In this document: positions 1 through 7,810 of the stretch, one piece after another
Layout: each line of letters begins with the position of its first letter
Numbering within the stretch: position 1 is the first letter of the stretch
Assembly (NCBI GenBank): GCA_002343455.1
Contig: DDSR01000290.1
Span: 1 to 22,859 of the forward strand
Direction: 5' to 3'
Source: Deltaproteobacteria bacterium UBA2385
GTDB lineage: Bacteria; Myxococcota_A; UBA796; UBA2385
DNA length: 22,859 nucleotides
Notes under the pieces: generated by a model
The model's input: only the letters and a program-made list of their open reading frames with translations
Told to the model about the DNA's origin: nothing
The model's database searches: none
Translations under genes and position numbers: made by a program

Positions 1-20
1 GGGCGCGATTCATCGCGCCC
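1..20 (+). repeat. REP palindrome (cut by window edge)
   Basis: The window opens inside a near-perfect palindrome with 9-bp arms GGGCGCGAT and ATCGCGCCC around a central TC. It is the same element as the copies at 2211-2234, 2245-2268 and 2787-2810. Those copies carry a GTAG tetranucleotide on the side that is cut off here. It lies just past the end of the S46 peptidase gene, in plus orientation. Confidence 0.8.
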
Positions 21-42
21 GGGCCCGCAGGACACCCATGGT

Positions 43-2163
43 CTAGGAACCCACCCCCAGCTCGCTCAGCAACCAGCCCGCGCCCTCGACCTCGTCGAGC
101 ATCCAGAGCAGGTACCGGATGTCGACGTGGATGCTGCGGGTGAGCGCCGGATCGAACAGATAGTCCGCGCTCATCGCCTCGTAGTTGCCGTCGAAGATCA
201 GGCCCACCAGCTCGCCCTGACCGTTGAGGGTGGCCGAGCCGGAGTTGCCGCCGGTGGTGTCCAGGCTGGTGAGGAAGTTGACCGGCACATCCCCGAGCTC
301 GGCGTCGACCCAGGGGCTGCCCTTCGAGGAGGCCGCGGCGGCCAGCAGCTTCGGGGGGGCGTCGAAGGGCGGGGGACCGGCCTTTGCGGCCATGCCGGCG
401 ACGGTGGTGCGCGGCAGGGCCAGCAGGCCGTCGGCGGGAGAGTAGCCCTCGACCCGCCCGAAGCTGACCCGCAGGGTGCCGTTGGCGTCGGGGTAGATAG
501 CCCCGGGGAAGGCCTGCTGCATCGCCTCCATGTACAGAGGGCGCAGGCGGAGGGAGGCGCCAGCTCGGGCCTTGTCCCGCTCTCGGCGAGGGGCCCGCCA
601 GCTCTCCAGGGCGACGGCGAGCTGGACCCAGGGGTCGGTGCTGGCCCGCAGGCTGGCGGCGTCAGCCTGGAGCAGCGCCTGGCGGGCCTCGTTGGTGGCC
701 AGGGTCGGGTTGGTGAACAGACGGTCGAGGGCGGCCTTGGTGCCTCCCTGTGCCGTGATCCAGGCGTCGAGGGGGGCGATGCGCTGGTCGGAGGGGAGGG
801 CCGCGTGCTCTTCCAGAAACAGAGCCATGAACTCGCGGTCGGCGGGCAGCCAGAGGGTCTTGTCCATGCTCGCGAAGCGGTCCTGCATCCGTTCGCGGTC
901 CCGGTCCTGGGTGCCCTGGTCGCGCTCCAGGTCGGGCTTCTTCGCCTCGTCCGCGAAGCGCAAGGCCGTCGTCGCCACGCCCAACAGGTCGATGAAGCGC
1001 AGCAGCCGGCCTGCGACAGCCTCGACCTCGTATTCGGCCAGCGCCTCCTGGTGCCGCCGCTGCAGCTCGTCGAGCACCGGGCCGTACAGCTTGTTGCGCT
1101 TCTTGTCGGCGGCGATCCAGGCGCGCAGAGCCTCGTCCCGGGCCTGCAGGCGCGGCACCACCGCGGAGGAGGCGAAGTTGTCGCGCAGGCCCTGGTTGTA
1201 CTTGAGGCCGTTGCCGACGGCGTCGATGTGGGAGGCCAGCCGGGCGGCCCCTTCGGGATCGCGGGCGCTCTCGGCCTGGAGGATCGCCATGTAGCGCTCG
1301 GAGCGGGCGATGTCGGCCTCCAGCCGCTGCTGGCGGGCGGCCAGCTCCCAGGAGGGGGCGTGGCGGGCCGTGCCCCCGGGCACCCCGGCGACCATCACCA
1401 TCTCCCCCTCTTGCGCCCCGGTGGGGTCGATCCGCAGGTGCTGGGCCGGCCGGTAGGGCACGTTCTCCGGTGCGTGGGCGGCCACCTTGCCGTCGGGGCC
1501 GACGTAGGCGCGCAGCACGGCGAAGTCCCCGCTGTGGCGGGGCCACATCCAGTTGTCGATCTCTCCGCCGTAGGAGCCGACCGTCTCGTGCGGGGCGTAG
1601 ACCAGCCGCACATCCTTGAACTCCAGGGCGCGGATCAGCCGCCAGCTCTGTCCGCCATGGTAGCTGGCCACCCGGCAGCGCCGGTCGGGCTGCTGCTCAC
1701 ACTCGGCGACCAGCTCCTTGACCGCGCGGTTGACGGCGGCCTCGCGGTCGCGGTCGCTGACCCGCTTGCCGGCCTTGGCGCGCACCCGCTCGGTGACGTC
1801 CTCGATCGACTCGACCACCTGGAGGCGTGCCGAGGGCCCCGCCCAGAGCTCGCTGGCTCGATCCGTGGCCAGGTAGCCCTCCCGCGCCCGGTTGGCCTCG
1901 GCGCTGGAGTTGTAGCCCAGGTAGCTGCCCACACAGTGGTGGTTGGTCAGGATCAGCCCGTCGGGCGAGACGAAAGACGCCGAGCAGAAGCCCAGCGAGA
2001 CGATCGCCCCCAGCGGGTAGGCCATCGGGTCGGCGATCTGCGTGACGGGGAGCGTCAGCCCCAGCTCGGCGAGGCGCTCGGCGTGCTGGGGGAGCTGCTC
2101 GGGCAGCCACATGCCCTCGTCGGCGAGGGCGGGCTGGGCGAGGAGGGCGAGGAGGGGGAGCAT
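43..2163 (-). CDS. S46 family dipeptidyl-peptidase (DPP7/DPP11-type)
   Basis: Secreted serine exopeptidase that removes dipeptides from the N-termini of oligopeptides in the periplasm or at the surface. From the ATG at 2163 the protein has 706 residues, about the usual family length, with a short signal peptide ending near ALA-DEG (residue 15). The catalytic His is in TNHHC (H76), the Asp lies in the GGEIDNWMWPRHSGDF block (about 199-214), and the Ser is S641 in GGNSGS. The residue 18 positions after the Ser is Gly (G659). In P. gingivalis enzymes this position is Gly in DPP7 and Arg in the acid-specific DPP11, so a DPP7-like preference for hydrophobic P1 residues is inferred. The frame stays open 41 codons further upstream, but that part is REP-derived and precedes the signal peptide, so I reject it. 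No strong Shine-Dalgarno is visible. REP elements lie on both sides. Confidence 0.93.
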   Translation of the reverse strand: MLPLLALLAQPALADEGMWLPEQLPQHAERLAELGLTLPVTQIADPMAYPLGAIVSLGFCSASFVSPDGLILTNHHCVGSYLGYNSSAEANRAREGYLATDRASELWAGPSARLQVVESIEDVTERVRAKAGKRVSDRDREAAVNRAVKELVAECEQQPDRRCRVASYHGGQSWRLIRALEFKDVRLVYAPHETVGSYGGEIDNWMWPRHSGDFAVLRAYVGPDGKVAAHAPENVPYRPAQHLRIDPTGAQEGEMVMVAGVPGGTARHAPSWELAARQQRLEADIARSERYMAILQAESARDPEGAARLASHIDAVGNGLKYNQGLRDNFASSAVVPRLQARDEALRAWIAADKKRNKLYGPVLDELQRRHQEALAEYEVEAVAGRLLRFIDLLGVATTALRFADEAKKPDLERDQGTQDRDRERMQDRFASMDKTLWLPADREFMALFLEEHAALPSDQRIAPLDAWITAQGGTKAALDRLFTNPTLATNEARQALLQADAASLRASTDPWVQLAVALESWRAPRRERDKARAGASLRLRPLYMEAMQQAFPGAIYPDANGTLRVSFGRVEGYSPADGLLALPRTTVAGMAAKAGPPPFDAPPKLLAAAASSKGSPWVDAELGDVPVNFLTSLDTTGGNSGSATLNGQGELVGLIFDGNYEAMSADYLFDPALTRSIHVDIRYLLWMLDEVEGAGWLLSELGVGS

Positions 2164-2210
2164 GGCGGGTCCAGGGAGGGTGTGGGGAACGCGGTATAGC
2201 CTGGCGTCCC

Positions 2211-2268
2211 GGGCGCGATGAATCGCGCCCCTACGATGCAGCGTGTAGGGGCGCGATTCATCGCGTCC
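2211..2268. repeat. REPIN: two inverted REP units
   Basis: Two REP units lie in inverted orientation, at 2211-2234 (GTAG on the minus strand) and 2245-2268 (GTAG on the plus strand). The GTAG ends face each other across the 10-bp spacer GATGCAGCGT. Each unit has 9-bp arms GGGCGCGAT/ATCGCGCCC around GA or TC; the second has one substitution (CGCGTCC). GTAG next to a hairpin is the known mark of REP sequences handled by RAYT transposases. The pair sits between the RAYT stop codon and the S46 peptidase start, so any transcript reaching the peptidase from upstream would carry a long hairpin here. Confidence 0.88.
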
Positions 2269-2282
2269 GGCTGCCGTGGTCG

Positions 2283-2831
2283 TCATCGGTGCCGGAGCGG
2301 GTTCTCCTCGTCGAGCGCCCAGGCCATGGGGTTGTCGTCGATGTAGCGCCGGATCCGATCCAGGTCTTGGTCATCGCGGACGATGTGGTCGTGGTAGCCG
2401 CGCTGCCAGAGGGGGCCATGGACCAGCGCCCGGCGTCGCCCTTCGACGGTCACACGGGCCTTCCACGCCCGCACGACCTCTCCAAGAGTAGGGGCGCCAC
2501 TCATCGCGCTCTCCAGCCCCACTTGCACTATCACTCCATGCACGTGGTTCGGCATCACCATGAACGCGTCTGTTTGGACGCCTTCATGGTGCGTTGGGAT
2601 TTCCTCCCACACCTCCTGCACCAGACGACCGATAGGGGTGAGCACCATCGCATCATCGACGATGTTGCCGAACAGACATCGCCGGCCGGCTGTACAGACG
2701 GTGACGAAGAAGGCACCGGCTTGGGAGTAGTCGAATCCGGCCAGGCGTGTGTTGCAGCGTTGGGGGCGTTGATCGGCCGTGGGCGCGGGCGCGATGAATC
2801 GCGCCCCTACGTCGTCCTTGGAGACCCTCAC
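2283..2831 (-). CDS. REP-associated tyrosine transposase (RAYT, Y1/IS200-like)
   Basis: Single-strand DNA transposase/nuclease of the HUH Y1 family, domesticated for REP elements. The 182-residue protein shows the RAYT core: DYSQAGAFFVTVCT (about 34-47), RRCLFG, the HUH metal pair in MPNHVHGVI (H96, H98), WQRGYHDHIVR (about 142-152), and the catalytic Tyr in RRYIDDNP (Y163). The only usable start before the core is GTG at 2831, which overlaps the TGA of the upstream phosphodiesterase gene (GTGA). This start places a complete REP (2787-2810) over codons 8-15, encoding VGARFIAP. A degenerate REP lies in antisense over codons about 108-115. A REPIN follows 15 bp beyond the stop. The catalytic residues are intact, so it may be active. 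Unlike a true IS200 there is no second gene and there are no IS ends. Confidence 0.9.
   Translation of the reverse strand: MRVSKDDVGARFIAPAPTADQRPQRCNTRLAGFDYSQAGAFFVTVCTAGRRCLFGNIVDDAMVLTPIGRLVQEVWEEIPTHHEGVQTDAFMVMPNHVHGVIVQVGLESAMSGAPTLGEVVRAWKARVTVEGRRRALVHGPLWQRGYHDHIVRDDQDLDRIRRYIDDNPMAWALDEENPLRHR
2488..2511 (+). repeat. Degenerate REP copy inside the RAYT gene
   Basis: This 24-bp stretch starts with GTAGGGGCGC and matches the REP unit at 21 of 24 positions by eye, with mismatches at unit positions 11, 13 and 23. It lies antisense in the RAYT gene, over the codons for SAMSGAPT. It may be a REP-derived insertion that became coding, or a site shaped by selection for self-recognition. 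Chance similarity in GC-rich DNA is possible but unlikely over 24 bp including the GTAG. Confidence 0.6.
2787..2810 (-). repeat. REP unit at the 5' end of the RAYT gene
   Basis: Intact REP: arms GGGCGCGAT/ATCGCGCCC, central GA, followed by CTAC (GTAG on the minus strand). It is read in frame as part of the RAYT N-terminus if translation begins at the GTG at 2831. With the REPIN at 2211-2268 it brackets the transposase gene. Confidence 0.85.
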
Positions 2832-4693
2832 TCAATATACCCCAGCGCCCGCAGCTGCTCCTCGTTCACGTCCGCCTCGCCCGTGGCCGCCCCGCCCTTG
2901 CCGATCGGTGCCAGCGCCTCCCAGCTCGCCACCCGGGGCAGGCTCTCTCCGAAGACCGCTCGCCCGGTCATGTCCGCGGAGGCCGGCGCGCCGATCAGCG
3001 CCAGGATCGTCGGCGCCAGGTCCATCAAGGCGACCGGCTCGATCCGCTCCCCGGCGGGGATCCCCGGCCCGCGGGCCAGCAGGATGCCCTTGACGTCGTG
3101 CTCGCCACTGTACGCGTCGGTCAACGCCGCGAACTCGGCCAGGGACTCGCCGCCGACCGTGTCGCTGGCCAGCCGCTCGGCGTCGACCCGCTCGTCGGCC
3201 AGGGTCAGGCCCAGGGCCCGGGGCGACTCGGGGACCTCCTCCCAGCGGTAGAAGGGCTTGCCGGTGCTGGCCTGGATCTGACCCTCCAGGAAGGTGATGA
3301 GCCTGGCCTTCTCGGCCTCGACGTCCTCGCCCAGCATGGCGACGACCAGCTTGTGGCCAGCCTTGCTGACGTCGACGGGGCCGACCTGCTCCTGCAGGAT
3401 GGCTTTGAGGCGCTCGGTCCGCGGGGCGAAGTAGCGGCCGGCGTCCTCGTCGCCCATGGCCCGGAAGCCGTGGTCGCTGACGACCAGGATGGTGGTCTGG
3501 TCCTCGACGGAGTTGGCGATCTCGTAGAGCACCTGGTCGGCCTGCTCGTAGGCGCGGGGCAGGGCCCGGGCGAGGTCGTCGCAGGGCCGGGTGCCCTTGT
3601 TGCACTCGTCCATGAAGCCGAAGTGGGTGTGGCCCAGCGCATCGGTCGAGTACATGGTGAACGAGGCGACATCGGGGCGGTGCCAGTGCAGCTGGTGGAT
3701 GAAGACGTCGCGGTCCATGGCGACCCGCAGCAGGTTCAGCCTCCAGCTGCGCTCCTCGGGGCGAGGCTTGCCGAAGCGCTCGACCAGGCTCCAGCGAGCG
3801 GCCTTCAGCAGGGTGGACCAGCGGAAGCCGCGGTGCAGGCCGTCCCAGGCCAGCCGCCAGCTGGGGCGGGCGTCGTCGATGGACTTTCGCTTGATGCGGC
3901 GGGAGAGCTCGATCTCCTTGACGAAGGAGAGGTCGGCGGGCCAGGTCTCGGGGCTGGGGGCCAGCCAGGCGGGCACGACGAAGCCCTGGTGGCCGTGCTC
4001 GTGGGCTTTGAGGTAGAAGGCGCTGTCGGCGCGGCCGGGGGCCAGGGCCTGCGCCTGTTCGGGGCTCTGGCTGAGGTCCTGGGGAGGCCAGGAGACGAGC
4101 CACTTGTAGAGGCCGACGCGGTAGCCCTGCTGGTGAGCGATGTCCCACCAGCGGGCGGCGGCGGACTGGTCGCCGCGGACGCGGAAGCCGTGGATGCCGT
4201 GCACCTCGGGGGGCTGGCCGGTGGCCATGGTGTTCCAGAGCAGGGGCGAGAACATCGGCTCGCGGCTGAGCAGGACGGCGCGGGTGCTCTCGGCCTGTAG
4301 AGCGCTGAGGAAGGGCAGCTCCATCGTGTCGAGCAGATCCCAGGTGGCGCCGTCGATGCCGACGATGACCATCTTGGCGTCGACCCGGGCGGGGGTCGGG
4401 GCGGTCAGGGTCGAGAGCAGGGCGAAGAGGGTGGCGAAGGCGAAGGGGAGGGCGATCTTGAGGGTGAGGGCGCGCCCGGGGTGGCGGTTGCGGGCGTCGG
4501 CTCGCCGGCCCAGCAGGAAGCCCAGCAGCAGGCCCAGCAGCGTGGTCGGCAGGACCAGCAGCAGGATGAAGCTCTGCGGCTCGTCCAGGAACCAGGGGTT
4601 CACCCGGCGGGCGTAGAAGCCGAAGATCGTGCCGGGCAGGGCGCCGAGCAGGCCGCCCAGGATGGCGCCGCCCAGGGTGGCTGTCTTTTTCAT
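2828..4693 (-). CDS. Membrane-anchored type I phosphodiesterase / AP-superfamily hydrolase
   Basis: Predicted metal-dependent phosphodiesterase or phosphotransferase of the alkaline-phosphatase superfamily, 621 residues. Three hydrophobic segments lie at about 6-28, 41-62 and 79-97, followed by the catalytic domain facing the periplasm. Visible metal and catalytic motifs are VIVGIDGATWD (D114), FSPLLWNTMATG with S149 at the nucleophile position (often Thr in the family), STDALGHTHFG, and VVSDHGFRAMGDED. The protein ends in QLRALGYIE, an ALGY tail shared with the sulfatase-like protein of the same operon. The ATG at 4693 overlaps the TGA of the acyltransferase gene by ATGA, so translation is probably coupled. 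The open frame continues far upstream of 4693, but that is a shadow of the acyltransferase gene. The substrate is unknown; a lipid-linked or envelope phosphoester is an inference from context. Confidence 0.85.
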   Translation of the reverse strand: MKKTATLGGAILGGLLGALPGTIFGFYARRVNPWFLDEPQSFILLLVLPTTLLGLLLGFLLGRRADARNRHPGRALTLKIALPFAFATLFALLSTLTAPTPARVDAKMVIVGIDGATWDLLDTMELPFLSALQAESTRAVLLSREPMFSPLLWNTMATGQPPEVHGIHGFRVRGDQSAAARWWDIAHQQGYRVGLYKWLVSWPPQDLSQSPEQAQALAPGRADSAFYLKAHEHGHQGFVVPAWLAPSPETWPADLSFVKEIELSRRIKRKSIDDARPSWRLAWDGLHRGFRWSTLLKAARWSLVERFGKPRPEERSWRLNLLRVAMDRDVFIHQLHWHRPDVASFTMYSTDALGHTHFGFMDECNKGTRPCDDLARALPRAYEQADQVLYEIANSVEDQTTILVVSDHGFRAMGDEDAGRYFAPRTERLKAILQEQVGPVDVSKAGHKLVVAMLGEDVEAEKARLITFLEGQIQASTGKPFYRWEEVPESPRALGLTLADERVDAERLASDTVGGESLAEFAALTDAYSGEHDVKGILLARGPGIPAGERIEPVALMDLAPTILALIGAPASADMTGRAVFGESLPRVASWEALAPIGKGGAATGEADVNEEQLRALGYIE

Positions 4694-5673
4694 CTCTCGC
4701 CCTCGATGAGCCGGCCGGGCTCGAAGTAGTCCCAGAAGTGCCAGTCGCCGGGCCAGGCGCTGAGGCTCTGCGAGAGGTAGGCGGCGATGGCGTCCGCGCC
4801 GCTCTCGAAGGCCGCCGCCTTGCCCTGGCCTCGCTCGAACTCGACGGGCGGCCCGATCTCGGCCAGGAAGAGGGCCTGCCCCTCTCCCCCGTCCTGCCGC
4901 TCGCCCGAAGGCCCCGAAGGACGTCGGTGGCGCACGCAGCGCACGGTCAGCAGCGGGGCCTTGGCCTGCAACGCCATCCAGATCGGCCCGACGGGCACGC
5001 CGACGGGCTGGCCGAGCACCGGTCGCACCAGCCGCCGGCCCAGCTCGGTGCCGCCGCCGGTCCCGTCGCAGGCGCTCATGATGATCTCGTTGTTCTCCAG
5101 CGCCCGCAGGATGGGGCGCAGGAAGCGCCCGCCGTCGTGGAGGGTGGCCTGGATACGCTGCTCCAGCGAGGCCCGGGTCTGCACCGCCCACTGCCCGGTC
5201 TTGGAGAACTGGACCTCGGTGACCTGGCCGCCGCCGACCTGGTGCATGGGGTAGCCGCGCACGCCCAGGACGTGCAGGGGCAGCTGGGCGGGGCCCATAT
5301 GGGGGTGCATCAGGACGACCCCGCGGCCCTGGGCCCGGGCCTGCTCCAGGTGGTGCAGGCCCTGGATCTCCAGGTAGCGGGGCCAGGTCCGGGCGTCGCA
5401 CTTGCCGAAGAGGAAGCCGATGTACTGGTTTCCGAAGTGGGTCGCGAAGGTCTGGCGGGCCAGGGTCTCCAGGTCCGCCCGAGGCCCCAGCCCGCGCTGC
5501 ATGTTGGTCCGGACCTGGCCGAGCTTGGAGGGCATCGCTTGCGCCGCGGCTCGCCCCATGGCCCGCACGACCCGGGCCTCCCAGGTCGGCGGGGCGGCCT
5601 CGGCGGCCTGCCGGAAGGGCCCCCAGACGAGGCGGCGCCAGACGTCCTTGAGCGGGCTCTCGGCGATGACCAC
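4690..5673 (-). CDS. LpxL/HtrB-like lysophospholipid acyltransferase
   Basis: Predicted inner-membrane-associated acyltransferase of the lipid A acyltransferase (LPLAT) family, 327 residues against about 300 for the family. The N-terminal SPLKDVWRRLVWGPFRQAAE and the RTNMQRGLG segment fit the family, and the catalytic block is GVVLMHPHMGPAQLPLHVLG (about 118-137). The classical HX4D/E dyad is not present as such: H125 is followed five residues on by Q130, and H123 by G. The GTG start at 5673 shares one base with the TAG of the preceding gene (TAGTG) and has GGAGGAG just upstream. This middle gene of a three-gene overlapping operon presumably acylates the lipid that its AP-superfamily neighbours modify. 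Another acyl acceptor than lipid A is equally possible. Confidence 0.82.
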   Translation of the reverse strand: MVIAESPLKDVWRRLVWGPFRQAAEAAPPTWEARVVRAMGRAAAQAMPSKLGQVRTNMQRGLGPRADLETLARQTFATHFGNQYIGFLFGKCDARTWPRYLEIQGLHHLEQARAQGRGVVLMHPHMGPAQLPLHVLGVRGYPMHQVGGGQVTEVQFSKTGQWAVQTRASLEQRIQATLHDGGRFLRPILRALENNEIIMSACDGTGGGTELGRRLVRPVLGQPVGVPVGPIWMALQAKAPLLTVRCVRHRRPSGPSGERQDGGEGQALFLAEIGPPVEFERGQGKAAAFESGADAIAAYLSQSLSAWPGDWHFWDYFEPGRLIEGER

Positions 5674-7589
5674 TACTCCTCCATGTAGCCGAGGGCTTGG
5701 AGCTTCTTGATCGCCTCCTCGCTCTGCTCGGCCTGGGAGCGCTCGACCGAGCCCTGGGCGAAGAGGCCCTGGGTCAGCTCGCTGAGCTGGTTCTCCACCG
5801 GGATGGCGATGGGGGCGCGCTGCTCGGTGCGGAAGGGGCCCTCCTGGCTGACGGCCCAGTTCTCGCTGGAGAGGCTGTCGTGTTCGTGATCGACGAAGCG
5901 GCTGCCCGGGAAGCGCAGGGCGGCGAGGCGCCAGGTGGGGTTCTTGAGCTCGCCCTTGCGGCGCAGCTCGGTGTTGATCGGGCGGTCGAAGGCGACCCCG
6001 CGGGCGAAGGGCCGGTGAGGCTGTCCGCTGATCGCCGGCAGCAGGCTCTGTCCGCTCATGCGCTCGGGCCCGCTCTGGCCCAGCACCTCGTAGACGGTGG
6101 GGGCGAGGTCGGTGAGCTCGACCAGCTCCTCGACCTTGGTTCCGGCGTCCTTGCCGCCGGGGAGGCGGATCGCCCAGGGGATCCAGGTGCTGGCCTCGTA
6201 CAGGTCGTCGCCGTGGTTGAACCAGACGCCGTGCTCGCCGGCGAGGCTCTCGCCGTGGTCGCCGACGACGATGACCAGGGTGTCGTCGAGCTGGCCGCTG
6301 CGCTCCAGCCAGTCCACCAGCCGGCCGACCTGGGCGTCGGTGTAGCCCACCTCGCCGGCGTACTGGGCCAGCACGTAGTCGGCGTCGGTGATGCCCTCCA
6401 GCGAGGGGACGAGGTAGGCGGCGAGGTTCTTGGCCTCGGCCATCGAGGTGTGGGAGGGGTCGCGCGGATCGCCCTGGTAGTAGGCGGTGTCCCAGGGCGG
6501 CGGCGGGGTGTAGGGCCCGTGGGCGTCGAAGAGGTGGACCCAGGCGAAGAAGGGGGCCTCGCCCCCGCCGTTGGCCTGCAGCCAGTCCAGCGCGTGGTCG
6601 GTGGTCCGTCCGCCGATGCGCTCCAGCACCAGGTTGGGGTCGGTGAAGCGCTGAGCCATGGCCTGCAGGCGGCCCAGCAAGGTGCCGTCCAGGCCTTGCA
6701 GCCAGCCGAAGTCGTCGTCGTAGACCTGGAAGCCGCGGGAGAAGCCCAGCGTGCCGTCCAGCACGTAGGCGCTGACGAAGGCGGCGGTGCGCCAACCCTG
6801 GGCGCGCAGCCGCTCGGAGAGCAGGGGCAGGGCGGGGTCCAGGGGCAGGCCGTTGAGCAGGTTGCCGTGCTCCCAGGGAGCCAGCCCGGTCAGCATCGAC
6901 TTGTGGGAGGGGCCGGTGACGGGGATCTGGCTGAAGGCGTTGGTGAAGAGCACGCCCTCGGAGGCGATCCGGTCGAAGTGGGGGGTGCGGATGTCGGTGC
7001 GGCCGTAGGCGCTGAAGTAGTCGGCCCTCGCGGTGTCCACGGTGATGAGCAGGACGTTCTTCGAGCCGGCCTGGGGCTGACCGCTGGCGGGGAGCTGTCG
7101 CACATCCGAAGCCGCCCGGCCCAGCAGCAGGGCGACGACGAAGGCGGCGAAGACGGTGGAGGGGCGCGGGATGATCGTGCGCATCAGGGGGATGAGCACG
7201 GCGAGGGGGAGGACCACCAGCAGCCCGAAGACGATCGGGTTGCCATGGAGCGGCGGGCCCTGGGTGAACGGGGGCAGGGCCTTGAACCAGGACTCGCCCA
7301 GGTCGAGCAGCCACAGGCAGTACATGCCCACCAGCACGGCGACGCCGGGCCAGGCCTTCATGCTGGAGAGGGCCCGAAGCCGCAGGAGCAGGCCGAGGAC
7401 CAGGCCGGGCACCAGCGCGGCGAGGCCCATCACTGCCGCGCTCAGCAGGGCCAGGGTGAGGGCCCGACCGGCGTCGAAGGGCAGGGTGTCGGCCAGCGTG
7501 GCCCGCAAGGTGTCGATCAGGCCGTAGATGGCCCCGCCGAGCATGGCGCCGGCCATGGCCGAGGCGATGGGACGTGGGCTCTGGTTCAC
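5673..7589 (-). CDS. Polytopic sulfatase-like AP-superfamily protein
   Basis: First gene of the envelope operon; 638 residues. About five hydrophobic helices occur in the first 160 residues (about 8-30, 43-70, 82-96, 118-140, 144-160). A sulfatase/phosphoglycerol-transferase-like periplasmic domain follows. Metal-site motifs are NVLLITVDTARAD (D185) and VVGDHGESLAGEHG. The sulfatase signature CxPSR is replaced by TGPSH at 225-229 followed by KSMLTG, so a formylglycine sulfatase is ruled out. The Thr nucleophile suggests a phosphodiesterase or phosphotransferase. The C-terminus is KLQALGYMEE. The GTG at 7589 is preferred because GAGGA lies 5 bp upstream; ATG codons at 7556 and 7544 are alternatives. 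Membrane topology plus the Thr nucleophile resembles lipid-linked phosphoethanolamine/phosphoglycerol transferases, but the true substrate cannot be read from the sequence. Confidence 0.85.
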   Translation of the reverse strand: MNQSPRPIASAMAGAMLGGAIYGLIDTLRATLADTLPFDAGRALTLALLSAAVMGLAALVPGLVLGLLLRLRALSSMKAWPGVAVLVGMYCLWLLDLGESWFKALPPFTQGPPLHGNPIVFGLLVVLPLAVLIPLMRTIIPRPSTVFAAFVVALLLGRAASDVRQLPASGQPQAGSKNVLLITVDTARADYFSAYGRTDIRTPHFDRIASEGVLFTNAFSQIPVTGPSHKSMLTGLAPWEHGNLLNGLPLDPALPLLSERLRAQGWRTAAFVSAYVLDGTLGFSRGFQVYDDDFGWLQGLDGTLLGRLQAMAQRFTDPNLVLERIGGRTTDHALDWLQANGGGEAPFFAWVHLFDAHGPYTPPPPWDTAYYQGDPRDPSHTSMAEAKNLAAYLVPSLEGITDADYVLAQYAGEVGYTDAQVGRLVDWLERSGQLDDTLVIVVGDHGESLAGEHGVWFNHGDDLYEASTWIPWAIRLPGGKDAGTKVEELVELTDLAPTVYEVLGQSGPERMSGQSLLPAISGQPHRPFARGVAFDRPINTELRRKGELKNPTWRLAALRFPGSRFVDHEHDSLSSENWAVSQEGPFRTEQRAPIAIPVENQLSELTQGLFAQGSVERSQAEQSEEAIKKLQALGYMEE

Positions 7590-7708
7590 GGGCGTCCTCT
7601 GGGGGCTGAAGGGGGAGTCGGCGAGCGGGGCTAACCCAGGAGCAGGATCGCGCGCCCAGCCCCGCGGCCAACTGCGAGGGGCCTGCACGAAGCTTGCACG
7701 CGGGGGAA

Positions 7709-7724
7709 CCGAGCGGCGGCTCGG
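7709..7724. promoter_or_regulatory. Perfect hairpin/operator-like palindrome between divergent genes
   Basis: CCGAGC-GGCG-GCTCGG lies in the 221-bp gap (7590-7810) between the envelope operon and the Ser-rich outer-membrane protein gene. It could be an operator or a short hairpin. Apart from a repeated TGCACG (about 7684 and 7695) I see no clear promoter in this gap. Confidence 0.25.
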
Positions 7725-7810
7725 CGTGTCTGAACGAGTGTTTGCGATGGAGCGGCGCGGGAAGTAGACTCCAGCGCTCTCCTTCGACGCCTTCACCGTG
7801 GATGGCATGC

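Noticed and set aside
127..2199. 690-codon plus-strand ORF opposite the S46 peptidase
   Set aside because: Gly/Val/Leu-rich low-information translation caused by GC3 bias; the minus-strand frame has complete S46 motifs.
2283..2831. Complete IS200/IS605 insertion sequence
   Set aside because: No IS-type left and right ends and no TnpB; the protein and GTAG palindromes fit a single-copy RAYT with REPs.
4694..5401. Upstream extension of the phosphodiesterase frame
   Set aside because: Arg/Pro/Ala-rich sequence overlapping the acyltransferase gene; the membrane-anchored protein starts cleanly at ATG 4693.
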